From Cubamyces lactineus (Eukaryota; Basidiomycota; Agaricomycetes; Polyporales; Polyporaceae): DNA of 64,000 nt. Below, piece after piece: positions 43,342 to 56,819 of this stretch. Made by a program: the position numbers and the translations under genes. The DNA is taken from the NCBI GenBank assembly GCA_022376465.1, contig JACDTU010000024.1, positions 248,001 through 312,000 on the forward strand, written 5' to 3'. The notes beneath the pieces are model-generated. The model made no database searches and was not told where the DNA came from. It saw only the letters and a program-made list of their open reading frames with translations. Position 1 is the first letter of the stretch, and each line of letters begins with the position of its first letter.

Positions 43342-45808
43342 CTAACAGCTCGACTTCCCACTCTTGATCAGGTCTGCGAGACGCTCTGCGAACGCGTATA
43401 TCGCCGCTTGTGGGTGCGCTGCCGGGATGAACGGCTGAAAAACGGTCAGCTTCAAGTGAGGCGGGTATTCGACGACGGACGGCATGACAGACGTACCAAG
43501 ACGCTCGCATCCATCACGCGCAGCCCGACGACGCCTCTGACGGTCATGTCCGGGTTGACGACGCTGTTCACGCTGCTGTCCCCGCACTTGCCCATACGCG
43601 CCGTACCGGTCGGGTGCCAGATCGTCGACGTCTGCTCGCGCGCCCACGCGTCGAGCGCGTCGTCGTCGTTCACGTCCACGCCTGCGAACGACGCGGCGGG
43701 CCCGGTGAGGAACCCTTTCCATGTCGGCGCGGAGGCGAAGCGCACTGCTGAGCGGACGGCCGCGCGCATTGCGGCGCGGTCGAACGCCGTGCTGAGGAAG
43801 TTGGGGTCGATTGTGGGTGGCACGAAGGGGTCGGAGGAGGAGAGGGTCACACTGCCGCCTGGGGACGATGTTAGCCTAGTATGATGGGGATGAGACTGGA
43901 GAATGGAGGGCGTACGGGAGGTGGGCGTTACGATGATGGTGAGTATGGTCATGAAGAAGCCCGTGTCCGGCGGGGCTTGGGCGTACGAGAGGAAGCCGGG
44001 CTAGAAGAGCACAGGTCAGGTATTCAGGCCCCTTAGTATCCTAGTATATGTAACGGAACAGCGCACCACGACGAGGAACTCAAAGTGCGGCGAGAGCGGG
44101 CCCGCGCTCGGGTCCTGCACGGTCTTGAAGATGCTGTCGTTCGCAGGCATTCGGAGCCAGGTGACGTGGTTCTGCCCGGCGGTGACCATCACGCCCATGC
44201 GATCCGCGATCCATTCCCCAACGAGGTCCCCCGCGAATGTCGCGTTGCGCGAGAGGTTCTCGATCAGGTCGTCGTCTGCGCTCGCGACGCCGAACTGGTT
44301 TGTGAGCATCGGGTGGTCGACGAGGTTCTGTCCGACCGCGGGGATGTCGAGGATGGGGGTGATGCCTTGCGCGCGGAGGGCGGATGCAGGACCGAGCCCG
44401 GACAGCATGAGCAGCTGCGGGGTGTTTATCGCTCCTGCCGCAAGGATGACTTCCTTGGTCGCGTTCAGGGCATATAGCGGCGCTGTGGAACGGCGATACT
44501 GGTGAGAAAACGCGACAAGACGGTTGAAATAGGGCAAGAGGCATACAGGTGCTCGACTGTGCAAACTGCACACCACGGAAAACAGGCTGGCCGTTCTGCG
44601 TGTCTGTCTTGATGAGCTTCGTGACCGTGGTGTCGATCAAGACGTCCAGATTGTCGCTGTCGATGATGGGCTGGACATACGCCACGGACGAGCTCACACG
44701 CGCGCCTCCCCCAAGTGTGCCCTGCAGCCAGCCTGCGCGCCCGCGTCAGTCAGTCAGCGGAATCCTGCCATTATACAACTTGGCAGAGGAAGACAGACCA
44801 ACTCCGATAGGTTTCCCATTGTTCATGTCGACGTTGAACGGGAACTCGTTCGGAAGCTCTTGGGTGACCTGCACGACGTGCGAGTCGGTCGGGAGCGATG
44901 CGCCCGGCACGCTGATGTTGAGCGGGCCAGATGTACCGTGCACGCTCGGGTCGACCTCGCCCTGGGTGTTGTGTCCATCGACCGGCGGGACGAGGCGCTC
45001 GAGCTGAGGTGTTCCATACGATACATTGGTTCAGTACGGTGTGCGAGACGGATGAGTACTGGGTACAGGCTCGCGTCCTGACCTTTCTGAAGTAGGGCTC
45101 GATCGAGCTCCACGAGTAGCCAGAGTCGCCGGTCACCTCGGCGTATTGGTTGAAGTCGTCTTCCGACCCGCGCGAATAGATCATAAAGTCTGTGCATATT
45201 ACGGCGTCCCGTCAGACCCGCGCGGCGCCATCGGCGGGGCAAGACTCACTGATGCTCGTGCTCCCACCGAGGACGCGGCCGCGCGGGTACTGGATGACGC
45301 GCTGGTTGAGCGCGGACTGCGGCACAGTCGTATAGTTCCAGTCCCACAGCTGATTGGGCTGCAGCTGCGACGAGAGCAGCGGGACTTCGATCGGCAGCAC
45401 GCCCGCATCACTGCGAAGAGAGAGGGAGGATCACGCGCGCGAGTCAGCATCTTTGTGCACGGTCATCGCGCGAGCTTGAGACAGCGTGCGAGAGGAGCGT
45501 GGAGGGAGTGGAAGAGCGTACTTGGGCCCGGCTTCGATGAGGAGGACGTTCGTCCCCGCGACCTCGGTCAGACGTTTAGCGAGGACACTCCCGCCTGGGC
45601 TCGCGCCGATGATGATATAGTCGTATGCCTTGTTCGCGGGCAGTGTTGCGGGGTCCGTGTATAGCGCACCATACGCTGCCTGTGGGAGCGTCACGGCCGC
45701 GCCGAGGAGCGCGAGCGTCGCAAACGCACGTAGGCTACTGAAGCGCGAGGTGTTGCGCGTGCGGAGACCTTGAGTTTGACCGCGGTCTGCTGTGGCTGCG
45801 CGTGTCAT
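43342..45808 (-). CDS. GMC oxidoreductase (aryl-alcohol/glucose-oxidase-like flavoenzyme)
   Basis: Nine exons: 45522-45808, 45250-45410, 45083-45189, 44799-45003, 44547-44732, 44067-44482, 43916-44000, 43497-43858 and 43342-43434, coding 633 residues. A hydrophobic segment at about residues 28-48 acts as signal peptide or anchor. The FAD dinucleotide-binding motif [16 protein letters not shown] is followed by the GMC signatures [13 protein letters not shown] and [16 protein letters not shown]. The active-site region is [10 protein letters not shown] (catalytic His about residue 565), with the second His in [17 protein letters not shown]. Secreted members oxidise alcohols or sugars and supply H2O2 for lignocellulose attack. 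The first FAD motif has Ser where many have Gly (GASPGG). All junctions keep frame, so the gene appears functional. The substrate cannot be told. Confidence 0.93.
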
Positions 45809-48237
45809 ATTCCGTGATAAGACCTAAGGTAGTAGTAGAGCGAGGACCGTGCCCTGTACAGGACCGAAGAGGTGGAGGTCGAGAGCGAAGATGAGTGTGG
45901 GGCTGAAGGAGAGAACGGACACGCGTACGGGGCGGACAATGCAGGCGATTCGCACCTGAACCTAGCAACTCGAGGGAGGATGCCGAGCGGGAGAGTGTGA
46001 TGAGAGCGTGCATGAGGGAGGAGATGGAGGAGATATATGGGGAGATGCGCGCGCACGGTGCGTCCCTGAGCACTACTGACCGAAAGCAGCTCGCGAGCGG
46101 CATGGGAGAGTGAGACGGATAGGTTAATTGACCGGGAGGACCCGCATCGCAAATCGCCATCGCAAGGGACGTCGACGTCGGCGGGGACCGTGCCAGTGGA
46201 CGAGCGAGCGACGGTGTTGAGGCGGACGACGGGCGTTCATCACTCCCATCTGCCAAGGGGCGGGTGCCTCTCTCAGGGCGAGCAGATAGAGTCCAAGTTG
46301 GGGCGAGTGCTGTCTTCTTCGTCGTGGCGCAAGACTTGCAAGTGAGCGGATGTTGGTCGATCCAGGTGCGATCACGGCTTTGTGGCCTTTCAGGCGCGCG
46401 GCCTTCCTACTACGTTGCCCTGTAGTCAACTGTGTGCGAAAGAGGTCGTGCTGCCATCGCTATTAGGCGGACAGCGAGCGGCCTTGAGGACGTAGCGACC
46501 TCGACTCGTCGTCCTCGAGACGGTGGCATGCGCAGCGAAGGACGCGATGGGCGTGGCGGGATCGACGGTGTACCGATGGATGGCCCAACATCATCGCAGC
46601 AACCCCGCCTTCCCGTCCTGGCGCCCTCCTCCAGTTTCACCTCCAAGATAGACACCCGAATGCACCGATGTTCTCGAGGTACGTACTCGGAGTGCTGGTG
46701 ATGGATGCATCAGTCGTGCACACTCCCGCACGCGGTGCGATCGAAGTGAAATGCGGGCGATAGTCGCAGTAGCTCGCGAGAGACCCGGACTCGCTGCCGT
46801 CGTCTCAGACTCCCTCGCGCTGTTTGAGTGTTACGATGATGATTCGCTAGAGGTCTCGGTTACGCATTCAGAACGGAGCGCAAGCACACAGCCTCAAGGC
46901 CCGGTATATGATAGAAAAAGCGTGTCAGTGAGTGAGTACGATGCTGGGAGGTTCGTAATCGCGCGGCGGGTGCGCACGCGATACTCGGAGCAATCGTACA
47001 GCGAGCAGACAGGGAGGTCCCCGCGCGTTCCGTAGAAGATTAATGACCACATCATACATTTCCGACGAGGCGGACTGTATGGGGTGCATCAATGACGGCC
47101 CTGCTCAGCAGTTCTCGTTTGCGAGCTGAGAGGGCCGAAAGATGTTCAACGGAGGACAGGAATCACCGTCGGAGGAAAGAGTAGTGCGATTGGCATGCCC
47201 ATCTCCTTCCTGATGATACAGAGGGTATTCTTGGACTTTGCTGCGTACACACGGACACTCCCACACGGCTGTAGACGTGACGTTTAAATGTGGATAGACA
47301 GTGCGCCTGCCGCGGGGTATTACTTCGGTCGGCACGTTTGCGCAATTGGGACTTGAGTTATGCCTGTATGGTGTTGAGCAGCGAGTGGCTTCACGTAGAC
47401 CGACGTCTACGGACAATGCGCCCAAGTACCATCCAGAAGTCAGGTGTGTATGTCGTCGCCTGCACACTGGGTTGTGTGAAGCGACACTTGTTCGACGAGA
47501 ACGAGGCTACAGCCTCTGGCGGCGAGGCACCACTGTCCAGCTTTTGAAACATGAACAGGGTCCCAGCGATTCTGTTCACTCGCAGTTGGAGTCGAAGCCG
47601 ATCCCACCGCAGCCTTCGGCACGCCTGGGTTCAGATACTAGGTGGATGCGTGTGGCGGAATTCGGCGTGCGACGTGCGCGCCACAGAGGTTCAGAACCAT
47701 CCAGCTTAATGGTGCAGATGTCGTCGGATGATGTCGATGAGCCCTGGTGGCAACTTTATGCGACGCGCACAGCGACGTTGCGGATGACGTGTTGTGAATG
47801 AGTTCAAGTCCGTGCTGTGGCTCGATTACGCGGGCCAGGAATGCGATGTTCATGGGGGTATGTAGAGCCCTGTATGGCGCGAGTCTGCTATTGCGCATGT
47901 ATATGCCCGAGCCGTGTTGCCTGTGGGCTTCTTCAGTTACGCCTACAGACTGATATCAAGGAAGAGCATTCACCTTGCGATCGTACCAGCGTAGAACGCC
48001 TTGCAGCGCCTGTCTGCTATTTGTACTTTCTGACTGCCAACGGCGATATCCAGCAGAGCGAACGTTAAGTTATACGGGCGTGCAGTGTAATGATACAAAT
48101 GGCGTCCTGAAATGGGACAATGTACGGATACACGCGAGGTTGGATGGTGTCCAGAGGAGGCCGCGGCGCGTACGAGGCCGTGCACCGGCCGTGGTCTAGG
48201 ATCTGGCTGTGCCAGAGAGCTGCATATATGCGCGCCG
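45809..48237. other. Gene-poor 2.4 kb
   Basis: Includes the GMC promoter side and a plus frame of 94 codons (46751-47035) with no family. GC-rich shadows on both strands are abundant, and I support no gene. The right end is the 3' flank of the thioesterase. Confidence 0.4.
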
Positions 48238-49186
48238 TTAGAGGTGTGGCGAAGGTAGGGGTGCGTTGGGTTGCATTTTGGCGAGCATCCCGGACGCGAT
48301 CATCCGGCCCGATTGCTTGTCGGTGATCTAGGACTATTGGTGAGCAAAGACAGCCGGTATAGACGATGTGCATTGACAACCCGGAGGATGTAACGAGTAC
48401 AAATGCGCCTCCACGAGATGAAAGACTCACCTCACACCGCGCAGACATGATGCGCCCACCGAGTGTTACTGTCCTGCTCGTCACTAACATACACGTCTCT
48501 CTGATGGGCTCTTCGTCAGCACTGCACGACTGCACAGGGGGATCTGGGCGTGATGAGAAGCTCACATCGACGCTGGGGCGTGGAAGAGTACAGACATGGC
48601 TTGACTAACGCCGACGCCGTTGATGTCCTGCATGAGACCGAGCGCGACGAGGGGTATCGATGCGCAGCTGTGGTTACACAGACGACGAGGCGATACATTT
48701 GGAATGAGAAGGGACGAGATGTGGAGGCGGGATGAAGACGCACTTGTCGATGAGGTAGCATATGCAGCCACCGTGCACCGTCCCCGCACCATTGAGCATC
48801 TCTATCCCAGCAGGATACAGGTGAGCATAAGGGCGATTCACGCGCCCATGCTAAATGGAAAAGGCGCGTATAGCGAACTGAACCGGAGCCTGCACACCTT
48901 TACACGCCTGCACCTCCGCAACGACGACGACCTCGACGCGTCCGTCCCGCCTGTCCGAGCTTATCTCCGTTACGCGGATCCGCGCTCCGACGGCGTGCGC
49001 GAAGCTGTCCGGGCTGCCAACGCCATACGCCCCGAGCGTGTTGAGCGTGAGCCGCTTGACTTCGTCTGACGCATTCCCGGCGACGGCGCGTGGGTCGAGG
49101 TAGTCCGGGAGCGCAGCGGGGTCTACCCACGCGCGTGTGGTGGCGAGTTTGGAGGAGAAGTTAGTCTTGGGAGAGTTTGAAGGCAT
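48238..49186 (-). CDS. Hotdog-fold acyl-CoA thioesterase-like protein
   Basis: Five exons: 48898-49186, 48744-48801, 48566-48667, 48431-48521 and 48238-48327, coding 209 residues. The core MLNGAGTVHGGCICYLID contains the HGG motif of the PaaI/ACOT13-type 4HBT superfamily. Further strands are INGVGVSQAMSVLFHAPA, ETCMLVTSRTVTLGGRIMSARCE and ITDKQSGRMIASGMLAKMQP, in the expected order. These enzymes hydrolyse acyl-CoA thioesters. Length and order match fungal members. The first donor is chosen at 48897. A slightly earlier GT would shorten the link before the core. A neighbouring enoyl-CoA hydratase and GMC oxidase are on the same 22-kb block, but there is no evidence of linked function. Confidence 0.85.
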
Positions 49187-52100
49187 GGGTGAGGACGCGA
49201 GGTGGATGCTAATGGGGCAGTGGCTGCTGCTTATGTCGGAAGTGAAAGAGGGTTACGTGAGGGAGAGAGAAAAGAACGGGGCAGGAATAGGAGATGTCCA
49301 TTCCATTGCGGGCGTGAGAACGGGCCACGAGCGGCGGTAGAGTCGGCGTCCCGTCCCACTTCAGCCACGCGGCGCGACACGGACATGACTCTCTGCAAGT
49401 CATGAATAAAAACAAAGACAAGCTCATACCCAATGTATGTCTGCGTATGTGGGTTTATGATACCTATACGCAAGCTGTCTTGTCACCATTATGGCCGAAG
49501 GGTACACCGAGCCGAACAGTCATCCGACCCAACGGTGAGGTATCAGCTCTCGTTGGAGCTAGACTTGAGCTTATAGCTCAGACCAAGTCATCAAAAAGCT
49601 CAGGGATGTTTAGTGACAGATCACCGCGAGCTGCACAGGATGGCTGCACAGGAGGACGTTCTCACAGTTCGTCAACGATAACTTGGTACGCTGCGTTAGA
49701 CGCTCATTGGTTTGCTGTGCCCTACCCACGATCATGTGACCGTGTCACTTTCCTCCGCCGGCTCGGCTCGGGTACCGGTTTGCCGGGTCGCATGCAAGAG
49801 CGACACGAGGCAACTCAACTCTAGCTGTCTTGACACAATTCTTGTCCCGCACTGTCGCGGCGGTCCCTCTCGGGCTTTTCCTCGGTCATTGTCAATACTT
49901 TGACTCCTGTTGGCTGTTTCTCTCTTTCGTAAGACTTCTCCTTATCTCGTTGATCACTCAGTACAGGTGATTCTCGAACAAGTGGTGGCAGACCATCATC
50001 GTGCGGCCATAGGTCGGCATTCGACAAGTTGTAGAGTGGTCAAGACGAAGGTGCGTATCACAAGCTCTTGTTTTCTGATTCATTGCACTGGCCGTGCCTG
50101 TCGAGCCTTCCCGAGTTTTTCTCTGGACAATATCAGCCATACGACGGGGTGCTATTTGGAGCGCATTCTGGCTGGGATCAGGAATAGACAGAACTGCATC
50201 AGACCGCAGGACGTCATACTTCACGCATCTCCACCAAGATATCGATGGTCTAAGGCCACGACAATGCAAAGAACACGCAGGGCGCAAAAGCCTCCGAGAA
50301 CGACGTGGAAGAAGCACGGCGCTGTCAACCGGCGACTGGGACGCGGCGAGAGAGAACGCGTATGGGAGGTACCTAGTCAAATTCAGATGTGTCGTGCGGT
50401 CACGTCGTGCCCGCGAACCACGCAGAACGAATCAGAAAATAGGTTTGACGTCGAAGCTTCGAGGAGATGGAGAAGCACCGAGGTGGAGTTACTCGTCAGT
50501 CAACTCCCGTTCCATGCCCGATAACGTGCGTACCCCTAGGCCTTCCCAGCCTTCTTCTGAAGTTGACGATATTCCTCGTGGGATATGCACATGCAAGCTT
50601 CCGTGGTTTGGAGAGTGACAATCACTGCGATCTCGAGGTGCACCCGCTGGAGATCCAAGAATTCCCCGGCCCACTGGGTCATGGCTCGTGACACGCCCGC
50701 CCAATGGCCAGCTGCACTCAGACCTCGGACAGTGACGGATGCTATGTGCCGGTACTGCCAATCCCGCGGCAGTAGACCTGTCCAACATCCTCGACGATTC
50801 TCCACTTGAGAAGGCGGCGTACATGCGGTGTTCCGTATACTGCAGCTGGCAAGCCACTTATCTGTATTCAATGGCTCGAGGAAGGTTCGAGGGCGACGGC
50901 CGACAATCGTGCGTCCGCCCCTTGGGACATGATGAACGAACGTCATGGATGTCGAATTTCCGTCGAACAAACGTCAATGACAAGGTAGGGTACAGCCTGA
51001 ATAGGTATGTGGACGATAAGGTCAGTCTTCTACAAGTTGGCAAGGTCGACGTCGAATCGACCTCAGATGAGAACTCACGCGTTCCTATCATCATTAACAG
51101 GCTGTATAATATAGTCACGGACGAGCACGGACGAGCAAGTGCCCAGGAACCCGTTCATTATTCAAGATGCAAGATGATAGCTCAACTTGAGCGCAAGGCG
51201 TAGTACCAAGAGGGGAAGGCCAATGTCTAAAGCGCGCGGACCGATGATTTAGCAGCCTTACGACATCTCCGGCGAGCATATGGAGGACGTACGGGGCTAT
51301 CCTCGGAGTACAATGTCCATCATCAACGCAGAGAGCGTGCGTTTTGACATGCCTTCCATGCAAATCAGCAAATCAGACGCCACGGATCCCGGACGTCAGT
51401 CCCAACGAGAGGGTGCTCCGCTGGTGTAACTGTATTCTCATACTGAATACTATCGGTATGAGGACTTGAGATTATCACGAGAAGGTCATCCAGGGCCGGT
51501 CGTCTCGCCAACGGCGGAGCAACGCATAGGTACGCGCTCATCTATTCATTCATGTCCATCTCCTGCGCGAGCACTCATCACGGGTATGATGGATAGCGGA
51601 CTCGGTGCATATTCCTGGCTCTCGCGCGCGTCGGGAAATCGGAAGGTATGCGTCTCATGGCCATTTGTATTCCTGCACAAGTACTGTGATCGCACCGCGG
51701 ACCCGGTCGCGCTGTCACGGCGACATCCCGGGCATCTGTTCTGCGCGATGGATGCCAGCTCGCGCAACGCGCGCAAGGAGAACACAGTGTAGCATATGGG
51801 CCGTGCGCGTCGCGCGAGGTACCGTCAAAGATGGCTATGGACGAGCAGGCGCCGCGAGCGGCGGGTTCTCCATTTGTATTCACCTCTTCCTCTACAGGGC
51901 ATGTTGAGAAGGTTGGAAACGAGCGGTGGAACGCTGCCAGACCACATTAGACGAGGCGCAGCGGCGGGATGCCGTCAGCCTTGAACGATTGAAGTCCGAC
52001 GACCCTGTTTCGGTCCCTTTACGAGGCACGCGGGGTGAGTGCGTTGCCTGAGGCCTGAGGGCTGGAGCTCATTTCCACGTTCGCTCGATGCGGAAGCGGG

Positions 52101-55100
52101 AGAAGGCGACTGAGATCAATGATAGCGGTACGTACGTACTACATGCTGGTTCCATAGCTAGCTAGAGTCGTTCGTGGGGCCGAAAGTGTGCGATGTGGTT
52201 TGAGTCGTGATCGTGAACGGCGCATGTAGCGGTATGTGGTCATCCCCCTCCCGAAATGCCAGATGCGCGACGCTCACCTGCATGCGCAGTGCACCGTACC
52301 GTTGTACGCCGGGCATCATCAGCTCGGCTCGGTTCGCGCTCGGCGCATCGCCGCGACTTGCCGCCCACCTGTGCATTCCTAGTGTGTTGGTGCATGCATC
52401 CCGGGCCCCCAGGGTCGTGACTGCTTCCACGAGTTTGCTGTGCAGTGATCTGCAGCAGCCCACAGCCGCCCAAGCGACGAGCGTATGTACCAAGTGGGGT
52501 CCACACCGCCAGTTGACTGTACGTTCGCATGCACTCGCGAGTCGCAAGGGCTGGCTGGCTTACTGCATCCACCGCAGAAGTGGTACCTCGAGACGGCCTT
52601 GTTCGAGAGCCCCACGGCCGACGTTCGTGCGGGCTGTTTAAGGTCGTTCGCGCCTTCTAAGGGAAATTCCAAGTGAGAAGTACGGACGGGTGCAGTATCT
52701 CAGGCCCCAGGCTCGACCTCCGCGGGCGGTAGGATCCGGCGGGGAAGAGAAGAAAAGTAGGTCAGACTTCGAGATAGTAGATGACCACTGGAATATTGAT
52801 GGTCGGTAGTCGATGGTCGGTATCGTGTACGTACGCATTGTCGGATGGGAACGATGCCGCGATGGGAATATAGGAAGGCGGGAAGTCGAAAGAAGATGTT
52901 GGCCGGGTGATGGGCTATGAATCCTTCGGAATTCAGATGTGAGTCTCCAAGTGAAGTTGTCATTCAGAGTACGTACATACGTCCGCCGGCGTTGGAGCCA
53001 AGCCCGGGGATGTTTGCGATGTAGTCATAGATAGGTGAGTAATAGATGTATATCGTGTCGGTACTACGCCCGGCTTGCGATCTCCCCTGGACAGACCTGA
53101 TGATGGAGCATTGTTGTGAGGTCGGCGGCGGGACCTCTCCGCACCCGAAGCGTCATGTACAGGTACTGTGAATGTGCATACATCCCGCCGAGCGGGTGCG
53201 ATGCGAGCTGGTACCTGCGGGAGAGATCATGGACGCTGCTGATCTCGAGATCCGTGCCCCCGGAGACCCCGTTGACTACGAGGTACAACAAATCCGAACA
53301 GAGGAGAGTTGGAGGCGGTGCAGGAGGATGGGAAGCGAAAGCACGTTGTTCGCAGGAGGAGAGGATCCCGAACGGAATCTGATGCATATGCGTGGCGATG
53401 GAGAGATGTCGAGGAGGCGCAAGCGAGCCTGACGGGCGAATGCACGGCGCTCAGCGTCGGACAGCGATCGCGGATCCTAAAATGCGGACAGCATGATGGC
53501 GGCGGCGGCGGTCCACGGTGTAGCTCTCTCAGAGCTCTTACTAGGGTCGGTTGATCTTTCGAGGGCGCTGCATTGGATCGCTGGCGGCTGATGGGCCAGT
53601 GGCTGGGTCGTGGGATGAAGCGCGGTGTGGTTGGGTGCATATGGACGGAGGAGGTTAGTGGATATGGACCGGAGGAGCCCTCGGGACGGACGCGAGCGGA
53701 GGACGATGGGCATGTCACTGGGCGTTACGATATTTTTTCGCCGAGTAAATGTGGAGGAAAGATAAACGTGTGCACCAGATTTGCACCAGATATGTATCGC
53801 GGCAAAGCAATGCAAAAGAATATGAAACTTTGAAATTCTGAAATCTTTGTTCCGTCTTTGACACGGGCGCTTACTGTAAACGGGCGCCAGTTGGGCCTGA
53901 TTTGCTCGTCGCAGGCCTCCTTGAATATTACTTCTTGATTCACTTTGGTCACACTTATTTAGGTGGGATTCGTGTATGTCCATAAATATATTTGATTGTG
54001 TTCGTACAAGAACAAAAGGCTATACATATATAACAGGGTGTGCACGTACTACTAGAGTCTAAGAATTTAGCTCATAGCCTACCTTCAGTCGCCAGTAACC
54101 CGCACAAACAACACTCCGAGCGAGCGCGTATAATTATCACGAAGAGACTACTCACATGATGACTTGGACCCGCCGCCAAGGTCAGATTTGCGAGTCCTAG
54201 TGACTATATGCGGTGTCTAAAAAGTCAGGCAGGGTTAATCAACATCTGTATTCACCATAGGTAAATGTCTTCCCTGACATACCTGTGCTATATGCTAGCC
54301 TCAAGAGCTCTTAGACGTGCATTCCTGGTGGTCAGTGATGGAGGGAAGAGAAGAGCGAATGGTTGGCAGACGAAGAGTTGACTCGGTTTTAAGGACAATT
54401 GCATTCATTGGAACTCCGACTGACGTAGAGCGAACGCTATGACATCATGATCACACCGTACATGCTCGATTGAGGGAGGCTTCGAAGACTTGTTGCTTTG
54501 GGGAAGAATTTTACCTTTGCACAGGTCAAAGACGACGCAAATACAGAATGCAGTAAAGATTGAGTAAAAGTGGAGTAATAGATGGAATTTGGACTACATT
54601 TGCTCTGGGAAAATTCGTCGTAACGCCCAGTGTGTCGGGTTGCGAATAGAAACAGTCACAGACGCGGTAGAAGATACGCCGGATGTGGTTACGCTACTGC
54701 GGCGCCTAGCAATGTGCTATGTTGATCTGGCGTTAGAGCCGCGTTTGTGGTGGGCGTATACTTTCTCGTGCGGGGCGCTGCAGGAGGTTGTCGGAGCTAG
54801 CGCTGTCAATGTCTGAATTTTCCCCTGGAGAGCGATTGCCAACAGATCTGCTGCCAGAAGTCTGCTGGGTATGGGATGGGTGAGTATGTGCAGTTGCCGC
54901 TGGGCTGATGTCTGCATCCGTGGAAGCGGCCAAGTTACTTATACTGCCTTGGTCCCCGCTTGCCACACACGCGCCTCGCCCTCCTCTCTCTCTCCACTTC
55001 TCCCTCGCGTCACCCGCCCCCGGGTCGGACTCTTTTCCTCTTCCTACACAGCCTGCTACTCACCGCTAGCGCGCGCTGCCCGTCCCACCCATCCTCTTTG

Positions 55101-55166
55101 TCCCTCCTCCCTTTCCTTCTCCTTCCCACCACCACCCCCGCACTCCTTCCTTGACATCCGGACACG
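49187..55166. other. Six kilobases without a supportable gene
   Basis: Many frames of 70-170 codons occur on both strands, but none shows a family motif or coherent exon chain. A minus frame from ATG 53715 (MPIVLRSRPSRGLLRSIS) resembles a mitochondrial presequence. A later minus piece near 53450 reads DPRSLSDAERRAFARQ, but I could not join them in frame. At 50715-50580 the minus strand reads SAAGHWAGVSRAMTQW, unassigned. The last 250 bp are strongly CT-rich and likely the promoter and leader of the gene at 55167. Decayed genes seem more likely than intact ones. Confidence 0.4.
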
Positions 55167-56819
55167 ATGAGCGATGCAGCCAGCGTAGCTCAACTGTGAG
55201 TCTTCGCGCTCTGTTCCCCGCGCGGGGTCCAATAATAGTTGGCTGACGGGCGTCCATCTGATCATCGCAGGACGGGCCCACAGGTCGGTCGCCCCTGCAC
55301 CGTTCGCGCTGTCAACCAGAACCACCTTGCTCATGACTGTTCTTGTGCTTGCTTGCCGCTATTAGCTCTTGGGCCAGTTCATTAACTGGGGACTCATGGG
55401 CGCACTGTCCGTCCAGATCTGTGAGCCGTCCCTTCGCCTCGTGGGGGTTCTCAATCGTCGCTGATAGACCGCCTGCTATGCAGACCTGTACCATGTCATG
55501 TTCCCAAAAGACCCGATCTCCTTGCGCGGGTTCGGTACGTCCACATAACGTAAGCGCGGGTGGAAGGGTGCTGACCGCAAACGATTTGGGGCGACGCGAA
55601 CAGTGTACGGCTTGTTCGTGTTCGAGTGGGTCCAGACGGGGCTCATCACCGAGAACGCGTTCAACGTGTTCGTGTACAACTTTGGGGACGTGCCCAACGT
55701 CCTCAAGTTCCACAACTCGTGGTTCAGCGTGCCCGTCATGTGCGGCATCGTCTCCGTCTCCGTCCAGTTCTTCTACGCCCGCCGCATCTTCGTCCTCTCC
55801 GGCTCGTACATCATCGCCGGCGTCATCTGCTTGGTGCGTGTCCTTCCTCTCCCTCTACAGGTGGGCGCGGATGGGCTGACTTTGGGGTTCTGCAGCTCGC
55901 GCTGACGCAGGGCTCGGCGGCCATCGCGAGTGGCGTCTTGGTGAGTTTCAGGATGTTACAGGGTTCGGAGGAGGGATGGGAGACTGACAGATCGTGGCGT
56001 AGCTGAAGAACATCCACACCGCAGCTGATCAGAAGGCGACGACCCCCGCCATCGCAGTATGTCTTCTCCACCTCCATACGAGCTGTGCGCGGCCGAACTG
56101 ACCGTTCGTTTCGACCGATAGACGTGGCTTGGGGGGAGTGCCCTTGTGGACATCGTCATCGCCGTCACAATGACCATCCTGGTGAGTCCGATGCGAGCGG
56201 GCGTGCCCGCACTTTCGCCGCGAGTCACTGACGATGAATTTGCGGTTCGTTGTAGCTGCTGAGGACGAAGACGGGTTTCCGCCGGTCAGACTCGCTCGTC
56301 AACAAGCTCGTGCGGCTTGTGATAGAGTCTGGGACGATCACCGCGAGCGTCGCGATCGTTGATGTGGTTATGTTCGCCGCGCTCCCGCAGACGCTGTACC
56401 ACGAGTGTCCCGCCCTCGCGCTCGCAAAGTTGTGCGTACCCCACTCCCCCGATCCAGACCCTAAGAGAGCTGATGTTGAATGGAATTGCGCGCGAATAGG
56501 TACGCGAACATGATGGTGACGTCGCTGAACAACCGCGCGTTCCTCCAGCGCGAGGCGAGCGATATGTCGACGGTGAACACGACGTCGGCGTTCGCGCCGA
56601 CGATGAGCACCGTCACTGCGCGTGGAGCGCACTCGCAGGGCGCGATGAGCATGGCGGAGTCGGACACGGTTGTGCGGGTGCAGGTCATGAAGGAGTCCGA
56701 GGTGGATTATCCGATGGTCGACTTCCGGGTGCGTCTTGCTTGGGTGATCGATTGAGTCGGTGGCACTGACGTACGGTGGGGGTTTGCAGAAGCACAGGGA
56801 CGACTCGTCGTCGGTATGA
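55167..56819 (+). CDS. DUF6534-type seven-helix membrane protein, copy 3 (intact)
   Basis: Eleven exons: 55167-55195, 55271-55283, 55366-55420, 55484-55534, 55604-55833, 55896-55940, 56003-56056, 56122-56181, 56256-56431, 56500-56728 and 56790-56819, coding 323 residues. The N-terminal helices include GPQLLGQFINWGLMGALSVQ and YLYHVMFPKD, then VYGLFVFEWVQTGL, SVQFFYARRIFVLSG, and the DUF6534 core LLRTKTGFRRSDSLVNKLV. The tail is a Thr/Ser-rich cytosolic segment ending KHRDDSSSV. All exons join in frame with GT..AG introns. It is a distant paralogue of the genes at 20-22 and 30-32 kb, which have a different N-terminus and exon pattern. No function is established for the family. Confidence 0.88.

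Noticed and set aside
53450..53715. Mitochondrial protein gene starting at 53715 (minus)
   Set aside because: A presequence-like N-terminus is present, but the next protein-like piece cannot be joined in frame with valid splice sites.
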